A DNA stretch of 64,000 bases from Streptomyces panaciradicis. GTDB taxonomy: Bacteria; Actinomycetota; Actinomycetes; Streptomycetales; Streptomycetaceae. The position numbers and the translations under genes are program-made. Of the stretch, positions 51,871-60,818 are shown one piece after another. Numbering within the stretch: the first letter of the stretch is position 1; every line of letters starts with the position of its first letter. The notes beneath the pieces are model-generated. The model did no database searches. It had not been told where the DNA came from and saw nothing but the letters and a program-made list of their open reading frames with translations. The stretch is taken from contig NZ_JAMGBF010000096.1 of NCBI RefSeq assembly GCF_023516615.1, positions 1 to 64,000 of the forward strand, written 5' to 3'.

Positions 51871-52304
51871 CGACGCCCAGCGCGCTCGAACGACCCGGTG
51901 CCGTCCCGCTCTCCCGGCGCGTGGCCGCTCGCCTCGTCCTGCTGCCCGCGGTCGTCCTCGCCCTGCTGCCGCCCCGCCGGATCCGCGCCGTCCTCGGCAT
52001 CCTGCGTCGCGGTGCTGCGCCCGCCACCACCGCCCGCGCCCAGGAGGCGCGCGACGCCATGTGCGCCGCCAGCCTGCGCTGCGCGGGCCCGAAGGGGTGC
52101 CTGCCGCGCTCCCTGGGGGCCGCCCTGCTGTGCCGGCTCGGCGGCACGTGGCCGACGTGGTGCACCGGCGTGCGCGTCGTCCCGCCCTTCACCGCGCACG
52201 CCTGGATCGAGGCGGAAGGACATCCCGTGGGAGAGGGGGTGCCGGAGGGGTACTTCGCCCGGCTGGTGACCGTGGGCCCGGTGGCCCGCTCGACGGACCG
52301 ATGA
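51867..52304 (+). CDS. Lasso peptide leader protease (transglutaminase-like, B2)
   Basis: A 145-residue cysteine protease of the lasso B2 family. A hydrophobic N-terminal helix (residues 17-40) precedes the catalytic domain. The nucleophile is probably Cys78 in GCLPRSLGAALLCRLGG and the His is His111 in TAHAWIEAEG. It removes the leader after the KETG site so that Leu1 becomes the free ring-forming amine. Overlaps both neighbours by four bases, so translation is coupled from the RRE gene through to the exporter. Length and motif order match stand-alone B2 proteins. Confidence 0.93.
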   Translation: MTTPSALERPGAVPLSRRVAARLVLLPAVVLALLPPRRIRAVLGILRRGAAPATTARAQEARDAMCAASLRCAGPKGCLPRSLGAALLCRLGGTWPTWCTGVRVVPPFTAHAWIEAEGHPVGEGVPEGYFARLVTVGPVARSTDR

Positions 52305-54100
52305 CCGGCGCGCCGCCCCGGGCCGCCGGCGACGCGAACGGCGTCGACAGGTCCACCCGGGCGGCGGTGGCCACGATGTACCGGCTGACCGCCGGACACC
52401 GCGGCGCCGTCGCCGTTGCCACCGTGCTCACACTCGTGGGCTCCGGACTGGGCCTGGCCCAACCCCTCGTCGCCAGGCAGGTCGTGGACGCGACGGGCCG
52501 GGGCCAGGTGATCTGGCCGTCGCTGGTGCTCCTCGGCGCGCTGTTCCTCGTCGAGGCGGCGGCCGGGGCCGGAGGGCGCTTCCTGCTGGAGCGGATGGGC
52601 GAGGGAGTCGTACGGCAGGTGCGCCACGATCTGGTCGGGCGGCTGCTGCGGCTGGAGATGAGTATCCACGACCGGCACCGCGACGGGGATCTCGTCTCCC
52701 GGGTCACGGCCGACACCACCCTGCTCCGCGAGGTCGTCTCCCAGGCCCTGGTGGACCTGGTGACGGGAAGCCTCGTCGCGGCCGGGGCGATCGTCCTCAT
52801 GGCGTGGCTCGACCTCCTGCTGCTGCTTCTGGTCGCCGCCACGGTGGCCGCGGCCGCCGTGATCGTCGCCTCGCTGCTCGCGGGGATCAGAAGCGCGTCC
52901 GAGCACATGCAGAACTCGGTCGGCGCAGTCGCCGCCGATCTGGAACGCGCCCTCGGCTGCCTGCCGATGGTCCGCGTGCACCGCGCCGAGGAACGCGAGG
53001 CGGCCGGCATCGGCGCCCGCGTCGACGCCGCGTACGGCGCCGGGGTCCGCACGGCGAAACTCGCCTCCGTCATGAGTTCCGCCGTCGAACTCGCCGTCCA
53101 GGGCTCCTTCCTCGTCGTCCTGGTCGTCGGCGGCCTGCGGGTGAGCGGCCACTCCGGTTCCCTCGGCGACCTCGTCGCCTTCCTGCTGTACGCCTCCTAC
53201 CTCGTCCTGCCGCTGTCCTCCGTCTTCCACGCCGTCGGCCTCGTGCAGCGCGGGATGGGCGCCTACCAGCGCATCGACGAGGTGCTCCGGCTGCCGGTCG
53301 AGCCGACCGGCCTCCCCGCACCCGGCCGCCGGCCGGCCGGGCCGCCCGTCGCGGGCGAGCAACCCGCCCTCGCCCTGCACGACGTCCGCTTCGCCTACGA
53401 CCCCCGGCGGCCGGTCCTGCGGGGCGTCACCTTCACCGTCCCGCACCGGCGGTTCGTGGCACTGGTCGGCCCGTCCGGCGCCGGCAAGAGCACCGTGTTC
53501 GCCCTGGTCGCGAGGTTCTACGAACCGAACGCGGGCGCCGTGCTGTTCGACGGGCGGCCCGCCGCCGAACTGACGCGAGCGGCATGCCGCGGGCGCATCG
53601 CCGTCGTCGACCAGAACTCCCACGTCGTCCACGGCACCCTGCGGGACAACATCGCCTACGCCGTGCCCGACGCCCCGGAGGCGGAGATTCGGCGCGTGGT
53701 CGAACTGGCCCGGCTGGAGGAGGTCGTCGACCGGCTTCCCGGCGGCCTTTCCGCCGTCGTCGGCGAGCGCGGCAGCACGCTCTCCGGTGGTGAACGCCAG
53801 CGCGTCGCCCTCGCCCGTGCCCTGCTGGTCCGGCCGTCGCTGCTCCTGCTGGACGAGCCGACCTCCCACCTCGACTCGATCAACGAATCGGCGCTCACGA
53901 CGGTCATGAAGGACGTCGCCCAGGAGTGCGCTCTGCTGGTCGTCGCCCACCGCCTGTCCACCGTGCAGCACGCGGACCGGATCGTGGTGATGCGGGAGGG
54001 CCGGACCGTCGCCGCCGGGCGCCACGAGGAGTTGCTCACCCGCAGCGCCCTCTACGGCGAACTGGCGGCGAGCCAGATGCTGCGGCCGGGCGGTCGTTGA
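52301..54100 (+). CDS. Lasso peptide ABC exporter (D protein)
   Basis: A 599-residue ABC half-transporter with fused permease and ATPase. There are six predicted membrane helices at about 35-320, then the nucleotide-binding domain with Walker A GPSGAGKST (390-398), Q loop (VDQNSHVVHG), signature LSGGERQR (494-501), and Walker B LLLLDEPTSHLDS. Such half-transporters work as homodimers and pump the mature lasso peptide out, often giving self-immunity. It is the last gene of the cluster and is followed by a strong bidirectional hairpin. No N-terminal peptidase domain is present, consistent with leader removal by the separate B2 protein. Confidence 0.95.
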   Translation: MTGAPPRAAGDANGVDRSTRAAVATMYRLTAGHRGAVAVATVLTLVGSGLGLAQPLVARQVVDATGRGQVIWPSLVLLGALFLVEAAAGAGGRFLLERMGEGVVRQVRHDLVGRLLRLEMSIHDRHRDGDLVSRVTADTTLLREVVSQALVDLVTGSLVAAGAIVLMAWLDLLLLLLVAATVAAAAVIVASLLAGIRSASEHMQNSVGAVAADLERALGCLPMVRVHRAEEREAAGIGARVDAAYGAGVRTAKLASVMSSAVELAVQGSFLVVLVVGGLRVSGHSGSLGDLVAFLLYASYLVLPLSSVFHAVGLVQRGMGAYQRIDEVLRLPVEPTGLPAPGRRPAGPPVAGEQPALALHDVRFAYDPRRPVLRGVTFTVPHRRFVALVGPSGAGKSTVFALVARFYEPNAGAVLFDGRPAAELTRAACRGRIAVVDQNSHVVHGTLRDNIAYAVPDAPEAEIRRVVELARLEEVVDRLPGGLSAVVGERGSTLSGGERQRVALARALLVRPSLLLLDEPTSHLDSINESALTTVMKDVAQECALLVVAHRLSTVQHADRIVVMREGRTVAAGRHEELLTRSALYGELAASQMLRPGGR

Positions 54101-54160
54101 GAGGCGGAGGGCCGCGGCACGGTGTCGGCGTAGCGCTCCTTGCGCGGGGTGATGCGCCGA

Positions 54161-54193
54161 GGTCCGGGTGTGGGGGCGACCCACACCCGGACC
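54161..54193. terminator. Bidirectional terminator between lasso cluster and pntB
   Basis: A perfect 14-bp stem GGTCCGGGTGTGGG/CCCACACCCGGACC with loop GGCGA, between the convergent exporter and pntB genes. Confidence 0.9.
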
Positions 54194-54235
54194 GATGCGC
54201 CTCCTGTGCCGGGAGGCGCGGAGGGAACGGGCCCG

Positions 54236-55702
54236 TCAGTGGCTCGGCACCGTCGCCTGGCGGGTGGACGGGGCAGCCTCGGGCCGGCCGTCGGTGCCGA
54301 GCGCCTGCAGGATCTCCTCGACGCTGTGCTTGGCATCGCCGAAGAGCATGCTGCTGTTCTCGCGGAAGAACAGCGGGTTCTGCACGCCCGCGTAGCCGGA
54401 CGCCATGGACCGCTTGAAGACGACGACCTGCTCCGCCTCCCAGACCCGCAGCACCGGCATGCCCGCGATCGGGCTGCTCGGGTCGTCGGTCGCGGCCGGG
54501 TTGACGGTGTCGTTGGCACCGATCACCAGGACGACCGAGGTGTCGGCGAAGTCGTCGTTGATCTCGTCCATCTCCAGCACGATGTCGTAGGGCACCTTCG
54601 CCTCGGCGAGCAGCACGTTCATGTGTCCGGGCAGCCGCCCGGCGACCGGATGGACGCCGAAGCGGACCTCGACGCCCCGCTCGCGCAGACGCCGCGTCAG
54701 CTCGGCGACAGGGTGCTGGGCCTGGGCGACGGCCATGCCGTAGCCGGGCGTGATGATCACCGAGCGGGCCTGGGCCAGCATCTCGGCCGCCTCCGCGGCC
54801 CGCACCTCGCGGTGCTCGCCGTGCTCCTCCTCGCCGCCGGACGGGGCCTCGATGCCGAAGCCGCCCGCGATGACGGAGAGGAAGGACCGGTTCATCGCCT
54901 TGCACATGATGTAGGACAGGTAGGCGCCGGAGGAGCCCACCAGCGCGCCGGTGACGATCAGCAGGTTGTTGTCGAGCAGGAAGCCGGCCGCGGCCGCCGC
55001 CCAGCCGGAGTAGCTGTTCAGCATGGAGACGACGACCGGCATGTCGCCGCCGCCGATCGAGGCGACCAGGTGCCAGCCGAGGGCCAGCGCCAGCGCGGTC
55101 ACCGCGATCATCAGGGGCAGGTTCGGGCTGACGGTGAACCAGGCGGTCAGCGCGACGAACGCCACGAGCGCGCCGATGTTGAGCGCGTTCTTGCCCGGCA
55201 GCGTCAGGGGACGGGACTTGATGCGCGCCGAGAGCTTCAGGAAGGCGACGATCGAGCCGGTGAAGGTGACCGCGCCGATGAAGATGCCGATGAACACCTC
55301 GGCGTGGTGGATGCCCAGCAGGTCGGCGCCGATCTCGGTCTGCGCCGATCCGTGGGACTCCACCTCCAGGTAGCTGTTCCAGCCCACCAGCACCGCGGCG
55401 AGGCCGACGAAGCTGTGCAGGACGGCGATCAGTTCGGGCATCTGCGTCATCTCGACGCGGCGGGCCCGCCACAGACCCATGGCCGCGCCGAGCGCCATCG
55501 CCAGCACGATCAGTGCGACCGCTCCGGCGGTGATGCTCTGCGCCGCGACGACCACGGTGGCGACCAGGACGAGGGCCATGCCGGCGATGCCGTAGACGAC
55601 GCCGGCGCGGGAGGTGCGGTGCTGGGAGAGGCCGGCCAGGCTCAGGATGAAGAGCAGGGCGGCGACCAGGTCGGCCGCGTGGGAGGCCGTCAGGGAGGTC
55701 AT
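54236..55702 (-). CDS. pntB: NAD(P) transhydrogenase subunit beta
   Basis: A 488-residue subunit. The N-terminal half has about eight to nine membrane helices (domain II), including the proton-channel region NIGALVAFVALTAWF. The C-terminal half is the NADP(H)-binding domain III, with ITPGYGMAVAQAQHPVAELT, RFGVHPVAGRLPGHMNVLLA, VVLVIGANDTVNPAA and FKRSMASGYAGVQNPLFF, all hallmarks of PntB. With PntA it uses the proton gradient to drive hydride transfer from NADH to NADP+. Six bases separate it from pntA, so they form one operon. Start ATG. Confidence 0.96.
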   Translation of the reverse strand: MTSLTASHAADLVAALLFILSLAGLSQHRTSRAGVVYGIAGMALVLVATVVVAAQSITAGAVALIVLAMALGAAMGLWRARRVEMTQMPELIAVLHSFVGLAAVLVGWNSYLEVESHGSAQTEIGADLLGIHHAEVFIGIFIGAVTFTGSIVAFLKLSARIKSRPLTLPGKNALNIGALVAFVALTAWFTVSPNLPLMIAVTALALALGWHLVASIGGGDMPVVVSMLNSYSGWAAAAAGFLLDNNLLIVTGALVGSSGAYLSYIMCKAMNRSFLSVIAGGFGIEAPSGGEEEHGEHREVRAAEAAEMLAQARSVIITPGYGMAVAQAQHPVAELTRRLRERGVEVRFGVHPVAGRLPGHMNVLLAEAKVPYDIVLEMDEINDDFADTSVVLVIGANDTVNPAATDDPSSPIAGMPVLRVWEAEQVVVFKRSMASGYAGVQNPLFFRENSSMLFGDAKHSVEEILQALGTDGRPEAAPSTRQATVPSH

Positions 55703-55708
55703 CTCGGC

Positions 55709-57265
55709 TCAGCCTTTCGAGAACATGGACAGCATGCGGCGGGTGACGGCGAAGCCTCCGAAGATGTTGACGCTCGTCAGCAGGATCGCCACGAAGGACA
55801 GCGTGGTGACGATCCGGCTCTCGTGGCCGATCTGCAGCAGGGCGCCGATCACGACGATTCCCGAGATCGCGTTGGTCACCGACATCAGCGGGGTGTGCAG
55901 CGCGTGGTGCACCTTGCCGATGACGTAGTAGCCGATCACCACAGCCAGCGCGAACACCGTGAAGTTCCCGGCGAGTTGAGCGGGCGCGAAGGCCACCAGC
56001 AGGAACATCGCGAGCATGCCGAGCCCGATCAGGCCGAAGCGCCAGGCGGGCGTCATCCTGGACTGCTTGGGTTCCGGCGCCGCGGGGGCGGGTGCGGGCT
56101 GCGCGGCGGGCGCGGCCGAGACCGCGACGGGCGGCGGCGGCCAGGTGACGTCACCGTCGCGTACGACGGTCACGGCCCGCTGCACGACGTCGTCGAAGTC
56201 GATCGTCAGCTGCCCGTCCTTGTCGGGGGTGAGCAGCTTCAGCAGGTTCACCAGGTTGGTGCCGAACAACTGGGAGGCCTGGGCGGGGAGTCGGGAGGCG
56301 AGGTCGGTGTAGCCGATGATGGTGACGCCGTTGTCGGTGACCACCGTCCGCCCGGCCACGGTGCCTTCGACGTTTCCGCCCATCGCGGCGGCCATGTCGA
56401 CGATGACGCTGCCCGGCTTCATCACGGCCACGTCCTCGGCCGTCAGCAGGCGGGGCGCCGGCCGGCCCGGGATCAGGGCCGTGGTGATGACGATGTCCAC
56501 GTCCCCGGCCTGCTCGTGGTAGAGCGCGGCGGCGGCGCGGTCGTAGTCGGCGGTGGTCGCCTTGGCGTAGCCGTCGGTGCTCGCCTCCTGGGCGACCTCC
56601 ACCGGCAGGTATTCGCCGCCCAGCGACTTCACCTGGTCGGCGACCTCCGGGCGCGGGTCGGTGGCGCGGACGACGGCGCCGAGGCTGGACGCGGCGCCGA
56701 TCGCCGCGAGCCCGGCCACGCCCGCGCCGGCCACCAGCACCTTGGCGGGCGGCACTTTGCCCGCCGCGGTGACCTGGCCGGTGAAGAACCGTCCGAATAC
56801 GTGCGCCGCCTCGATGACCGCGCGGTACCCGGCGATGTTCGCCATCGACGACAGCACGTCCATCGACTGGGCCCGCGAGATGCGCGGCACCGCGTCCAGC
56901 GCCAGGGCCGTCACGCCGGCCTCCGCGAGTGCCTGGAGGAGTTCGGGCCGCTGCGCAGGGCTCAGCAGGGCGACCACGGTCGCGCCCCTGCGCAACCGGT
57001 GGGTCTCCGCGTCCGAGGGGGCGTTCACCTTCAGGACGACGTCCGCGTCCCAGGCCTCGCCGATGCCCGCGCCGGCGTCGGCGTAGGCCTGGTCGTCGAA
57101 GCCGGAGGCCTCGCCGGCTCCGGACTCGACGACGACCTCGTAGCCGAGGCCCAGCAGCAGTCGTACCGTCGCCGGGGTCGCCGCGACCCGCGTCTCCCCG
57201 GAGACGGACTCGGCCACGACGCCGACGCGGCGCGGGGGATGGTGTGAGCGTTCTTGAGCAGACAT
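55709..57265 (-). CDS. pntA: NAD(P) transhydrogenase subunit alpha
   Basis: A 518-residue subunit. The NAD(H)-binding domain I is related to alanine dehydrogenase: RVGVVAESVSGETRVAATPA, VPRISRAQSMDVLSSMANIA, VLVAGAGVAGLAAIGAASSL (the dinucleotide fold), VTDNGVTIIGYTDLASRLPA. A Pro/Ala linker near 380-405 leads to about four C-terminal membrane helices (FGLIGLGMLAMFLLVAFAP and following). The domain I and membrane part are fused as in E. coli PntA, while many actinomycetes split them. First gene of the pntA-pntB operon. The 268-base region upstream is shared with the divergent MDR reductase, so redox-linked co-regulation is possible. Confidence 0.96.
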   Translation of the reverse strand: MSAQERSHHPPRRVGVVAESVSGETRVAATPATVRLLLGLGYEVVVESGAGEASGFDDQAYADAGAGIGEAWDADVVLKVNAPSDAETHRLRRGATVVALLSPAQRPELLQALAEAGVTALALDAVPRISRAQSMDVLSSMANIAGYRAVIEAAHVFGRFFTGQVTAAGKVPPAKVLVAGAGVAGLAAIGAASSLGAVVRATDPRPEVADQVKSLGGEYLPVEVAQEASTDGYAKATTADYDRAAAALYHEQAGDVDIVITTALIPGRPAPRLLTAEDVAVMKPGSVIVDMAAAMGGNVEGTVAGRTVVTDNGVTIIGYTDLASRLPAQASQLFGTNLVNLLKLLTPDKDGQLTIDFDDVVQRAVTVVRDGDVTWPPPPVAVSAAPAAQPAPAPAAPEPKQSRMTPAWRFGLIGLGMLAMFLLVAFAPAQLAGNFTVFALAVVIGYYVIGKVHHALHTPLMSVTNAISGIVVIGALLQIGHESRIVTTLSFVAILLTSVNIFGGFAVTRRMLSMFSKG

Positions 57266-57482
57266 GTCCTGTATCTCTCGTCAAAGGAGGGTGCGAAAGG
57301 GAGATCTGCGCTCGGGGGGTTACGTCGTCCTGCCCCGTGATCGCTGGAACCTAACCCGTCCGGCGAGCACCGGCCAACGTCAACAGACGGTGACTTGCTT
57401 CACCTTGCGCTCTCGGGAGAAAGAGATAGGACAACCGCAGAGCCGTCGTCCGACACCCCTGTGACCACTGACACACCCCCCT

Positions 57483-57502
57483 CATACCTACTGGTCGGTA
57501 TG
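57483..57502. promoter_or_regulatory. TetR-type palindromic operator upstream of MDR reductase
   Basis: CATACC-TACTGGTC-GGTATG, a near-perfect 20-bp palindrome (one asymmetric pair), about 30 bases before the reductase start and about 220 before pntA. The ATACC-ACYRGT-GGTAT form is typical of TetR-family sites. No TetR gene is in the window. Confidence 0.6.
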
Positions 57503-57533
57503 CTGCCCCGAGCCGCACACGACAGGAGGCGCG

Positions 57534-58541
57534 ATGTCCGCGACCAACCGCCAGATCCGCTTGGCCGCCCGCCCGACGGGTGATGTGAAAGCCGAGGACT
57601 GGGAGCACCGTTCCGCGCCCGTCGAAGAGCCCGGCCCCGGCCGCTTCGCGGGCCGCACGCGCTTCATCTCCCTGGACCCGGCGATGCGGGGCTGGCTGGA
57701 CGACCGCCCCTCCTACCTGCCGCCCGTCGGCATCGGCGAGGTGATGCGCGCCGGGTCGGTCATCGAGGTCACCGCCTCGAACCACCCCGACTTCCAGCCG
57801 GGCGACCACGTCGTGGGCACCTTCGGCGTGCAGGAGTACGTCGTCTCCGACGGCAAGGGTGTCCTGCGGATCGACACCTCCCTCGCCCCGCCCTCCACCT
57901 ACCTCGGCGCCCTGGGCATGCCCGGCATGACCGCCTACTTCGGCCTGCTGGACGTCGGGGCCCTGAAGGACGGCGAGACCGTCGTGGTGTCCGGAGCGGC
58001 CGGAGCCGTCGGCACCATGGCCGGTCAGATCGCCAAGGCCAAGGGCTGCCGGGTCATCGGCATCGCCGGCGGCCCGCAGAAGTGCGCCCTGCTCGTCGAC
58101 GAGCTCGGATTCGACGCCGCGATCGACTACCGCGCCGAAGACGTCAGGAAGGCGCTGCGGCAGCACGCTCCCGACGGCATCGACGTCTACTTCGACAACG
58201 TGGGCGGAGGCATCCTCGACGCCGCCCTGGCGCGGCTGGCGATGCACGGACGCGTCGTGATCTGCGGAGCGATCAGCCAGTACAACAACAGCACCCCGGT
58301 CGAGGGACCCTCCAACTACCTTTCGCTGCTGGTGCGTCGGGCCCGCATGGAGGGCTTCGTCGTCTTCGACTACGCCAAGCGCTTCCCGCAGGCGGCGCAG
58401 GACATCTCCGCCTGGATCGGCACCGGCCGCGTCAAGGTCAAGGAGCACGTGGTCAAGGGGACCGTGGACGACTTCCCCGAGGTCCTGCAGATGCTGTTCC
58501 GAGGGGAGAACGTCGGCAAGCTCGTCCTGGAGCTGGCCTGA
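57534..58541 (+). CDS. MDR-family NADP-dependent oxidoreductase (CurA/PTGR-like)
   Basis: A 335-residue zinc-free medium-chain reductase. It begins RQIRLAARPTGDVKAEDWEH, with RFISLDPAMRGWL, the nucleotide motif VVSGAAGAVGTMAGQIAKAK, and the family stretches YFDNVGGGILDAAL and GRVVICGAISQYNN. Relatives reduce alpha,beta-unsaturated ketones and aldehydes (curcumin, prostaglandin or alkenal reductases), so a role against reactive electrophiles is likely. ATG 57534 follows GGAGG by five to six bases. A TetR-type palindrome sits in its promoter region and a perfect hairpin ends the transcript, so it is a single-gene unit. Confidence 0.93.
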   Translation: MSATNRQIRLAARPTGDVKAEDWEHRSAPVEEPGPGRFAGRTRFISLDPAMRGWLDDRPSYLPPVGIGEVMRAGSVIEVTASNHPDFQPGDHVVGTFGVQEYVVSDGKGVLRIDTSLAPPSTYLGALGMPGMTAYFGLLDVGALKDGETVVVSGAAGAVGTMAGQIAKAKGCRVIGIAGGPQKCALLVDELGFDAAIDYRAEDVRKALRQHAPDGIDVYFDNVGGGILDAALARLAMHGRVVICGAISQYNNSTPVEGPSNYLSLLVRRARMEGFVVFDYAKRFPQAAQDISAWIGTGRVKVKEHVVKGTVDDFPEVLQMLFRGENVGKLVLELA

Positions 58542-58564
58542 CGGGCCCCAATGGCTGAGCACCG

Positions 58565-58606
58565 CCGGGTGCCCGCCCTGCCGAGCGCGGCGGGGCGGGC
58601 ACCCGG
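58565..58606. terminator. Terminator of the MDR reductase gene
   Basis: A perfect 14-bp stem CCGGGTGCCCGCCC/GGGCGGGCACCCGG with a 14-base loop, 23 bases after the stop. Confidence 0.9.
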
Positions 58607-58678
58607 CCCCGTCACATCGGGCGGTGGGCATACGTACCATAGGTACGGAATGCGATCCTGAGGCGAGGGAAAGCACGT

Positions 58679-59845
58679 ATGACATTCCCCTCCGACGCCG
58701 ACGCCCTGTTCGGCCTCGACGCCCTCGGTGGTCCGGCGGCACCGGACAGGCCCGCGATCGGGACCCCTTTCCACGCGTCCTCCGCCGCCCGGCATCTGCT
58801 GCCGGTGCGCACCGTCTACGCCGAGCCCGCGGCCGCCGCGTCGCCCCGCGGGCGCGAGGTCCTCGCGCGTTTCCCCGCCGCGGAGGTCGTCGAGGTCGCT
58901 TCGCACTGGCGCATCCCGGGACTGCACGGCAACGAGGACAACGTCGAGCGGTGGGTCCGCGTCAAGGGCGAGACGCTGGTCCTGGGCGAGCGCAAGACCC
59001 TGACGACCCGGCCCAACGGGCGCTCCGCCGACTTCGTCGCTCCCGGCCCCTCCAACGGTTGCGCCATGGCCTGCGCCTACTGCTACGTGCCACGCCGCAA
59101 GGGATACGCCAACCCGATCACCGTCTTCACCAACATCGGCGGGATCATCACCCATCTGGGACGGCACATCGCGCGCCAGGGCCGCAAGAGGGAACCCGAC
59201 CAGTGCGACGAGACGGCCTGGGTCTACGACATCGGCGAGAACGGCGACTGCTCGGTGGACGCGCTGATCTGCGACAACACCGCGGACCTGGTCGCCGCCT
59301 TCCGCCAGTGGCCGACGGCCAAGGCGTCCTTCGCCACCAAGTTCGTCAACCCCGACCTGCTGGCGCTCGACCCCCGCGGCCGCACCCGGATCCGCTTCTC
59401 GCTCATGCCCGCCGCCGACTCCCGGCTGCTGGATCTGCGCACCTCGCCGATGGCCGACCGCATCGAAGCCGCGGCCGACTTCCTGGACGCCGGGTACGAG
59501 GTGCACTTCAACCTCTCCCCCGTCGTCCTGCGGCCCGGGTGGCGCAGCGACTGGAGCGAGCTCCTTCGGCACCTCGACGACGTCCTGCCCCACCGGGTCA
59601 AGCAGCAGGCCGCGGCCGAGGTGATCATGCTGACCCACAACCAGGAACTGCACCAGGTCAACCTCGGCTGGCACCCCCGCGCCGAGGACGTCCTGTGGCA
59701 GCCCGACATTCAGCAGGAGAAACGCTCGCAGAACGGCGCCCACAACGTCCGCTACCGCAACCACGTCAAGGCGGACGCCCTTGGGGCCCTGCGGGGACTC
59801 ATCGCCGCCCACGCCCCCTGGTTGCGCGTGCGCTACGCCTTCTGA
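58679..59845 (+). CDS. Spore photoproduct lyase-family radical SAM protein
   Basis: A 388-residue radical SAM enzyme. The [4Fe-4S]-binding cysteines are C128, C132 and C135 in SNGCAMACAYCYVPRRKGYA. The family's barrel segments follow: VYDIGENGDCSVDA, FATKFVNPDLLALD, IRFSLMPAADSRLLDLRTSP, VHFNLSPVVLRPGW and EVIMLTHNQELHQVN. It resembles SplB, which reverses thymine spore photoproduct, but Streptomyces members lack experimental proof known to me, and the C-terminal substrate Cys of true SplB is not evident. ATG 58679 follows GCGAGGGAAAGC. It converges on the lipoprotein gene, with only six bases between the stops. Confidence 0.85.
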   Translation: MTFPSDADALFGLDALGGPAAPDRPAIGTPFHASSAARHLLPVRTVYAEPAAAASPRGREVLARFPAAEVVEVASHWRIPGLHGNEDNVERWVRVKGETLVLGERKTLTTRPNGRSADFVAPGPSNGCAMACAYCYVPRRKGYANPITVFTNIGGIITHLGRHIARQGRKREPDQCDETAWVYDIGENGDCSVDALICDNTADLVAAFRQWPTAKASFATKFVNPDLLALDPRGRTRIRFSLMPAADSRLLDLRTSPMADRIEAAADFLDAGYEVHFNLSPVVLRPGWRSDWSELLRHLDDVLPHRVKQQAAAEVIMLTHNQELHQVNLGWHPRAEDVLWQPDIQQEKRSQNGAHNVRYRNHVKADALGALRGLIAAHAPWLRVRYAF

Positions 59846-59851
59846 CGTCGG

Positions 59852-60742
59852 TCAGGGTGCCGGGAAGGCGAGGCGTACGTCGTAGCGGGCCTCGGCGCGG
59901 CGGAGGGCCGGCACCAGGGTGCCGCGCAGGGTGCGGATCTCGCGGGTGTGCGCTGCGAGGAACCGAGCCCGGAGCCGTTCCCGCGCGGGTTCTCGCACGG
60001 CTTCGACGGGACGCATGCAGGTGGCGTACGCACGGCCGAGCGTGCGGCTCTCGCGGGGCAGGTCGGCGGGGGCGGCGGTCTGCATGCGGGCGTCGGCGAG
60101 GGCGAAGAAGCCGTTCTCGTCGCGGACCCGGATGCCGTGCCCGACGAGACAGCGCGGCAGCGTACGCAGCGCCTCGACGGTGGCGGAGTCGTGGCGCAGG
60201 GAGACGAGTTCGGCGAACCAGCGTTGCTGGAGCGGGGCGTACAGGTCCCGCAGGGCGTCTGCCGCGGCCTTCCCCTCGGCACCGCACGCGCGCAGCACGG
60301 CGGGGCCGGCGGGCCGGGTCGCGGACGCGTCCGGCGCCGGGGCGGGCACGGCGGCGCTCTCGCTGGTGCCGTGGCGGGCGATGAAGTCCAGGTCGGGGAT
60401 CTCGAAGAACCGTATGAACGCGAGCGGAACCCGCTGGGGCACGGCGGCACCGCGCCGGGCAGCGCACGAGGCCGTGGCGGCCCGCGACACCTGCTGCACG
60501 AAGACGTCCAGCCCCTGGGTCCAGCGCGTCTCGGCGCCGGTCGCCGGCAGGACCATGCGGACGGGGTCGGCGGGCGGGGTGCGGCCGAGGTGGGCCGGGG
60601 TGACGGACCGCGCCGGACCGTCGGCCCCGGCCACGTCGGCCGAGTGCCGGGCGGGGCCGGCCGAGCAGGCGGTGAGCAGGACCGCAGCGACGGCGACCGC
60701 CGCGCGGATCGCGAGTCGCAGCCGGTGCGTCGGGCAGGCCAT
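59852..60742 (-). CDS. Putative lipoprotein of unknown function
   Basis: A 296-residue exported lipoprotein: signal sequence LRLAIRAAVAVAAVLLTACS with a lipobox LTAC (lipidated Cys at about residue 26). The mature part is Ala/Arg-rich and mostly helical, with four further Cys (SCAARRG, LRACGAEG, RCLVGHG, ATCMRPV). Recurring elements such as DALRDLYAPLQQRWFAELVS suggest a helical bundle. I recognise no family. The frame opens at 61114, but ATG 60742 has AGAGGA nine bases upstream and begins the signal peptide. Convergent with the radical SAM gene. Confidence 0.75.
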   Translation of the reverse strand: MACPTHRLRLAIRAAVAVAAVLLTACSAGPARHSADVAGADGPARSVTPAHLGRTPPADPVRMVLPATGAETRWTQGLDVFVQQVSRAATASCAARRGAAVPQRVPLAFIRFFEIPDLDFIARHGTSESAAVPAPAPDASATRPAGPAVLRACGAEGKAAADALRDLYAPLQQRWFAELVSLRHDSATVEALRTLPRCLVGHGIRVRDENGFFALADARMQTAAPADLPRESRTLGRAYATCMRPVEAVREPARERLRARFLAAHTREIRTLRGTLVPALRRAEARYDVRLAFPAP

Positions 60743-60768
60743 CCGGAACTGTCCTCTCTTCGGTGGGC

Positions 60769-60801
60769 GGGGGTGCCGTCGGCGCGTGCCCCGGCACCCC
60801 C
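60769..60801. terminator. Terminator of the small secreted protein gene
   Basis: A 9-bp perfect stem GGGGGTGCC/GGCACCCCC with a 15-base loop, between the minus-strand secreted-protein stop and the lipoprotein start. Confidence 0.55.
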
Positions 60802-60818
60802 GCGTGGCGACGGCGTGC

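Noticed and set aside
54140..57247. A 1,035-codon plus-strand frame opposite pntA and pntB
   Set aside because: It is the antisense shadow of two clear membrane/NAD-binding proteins; the translation is His/Arg/Gly-rich with no domain.
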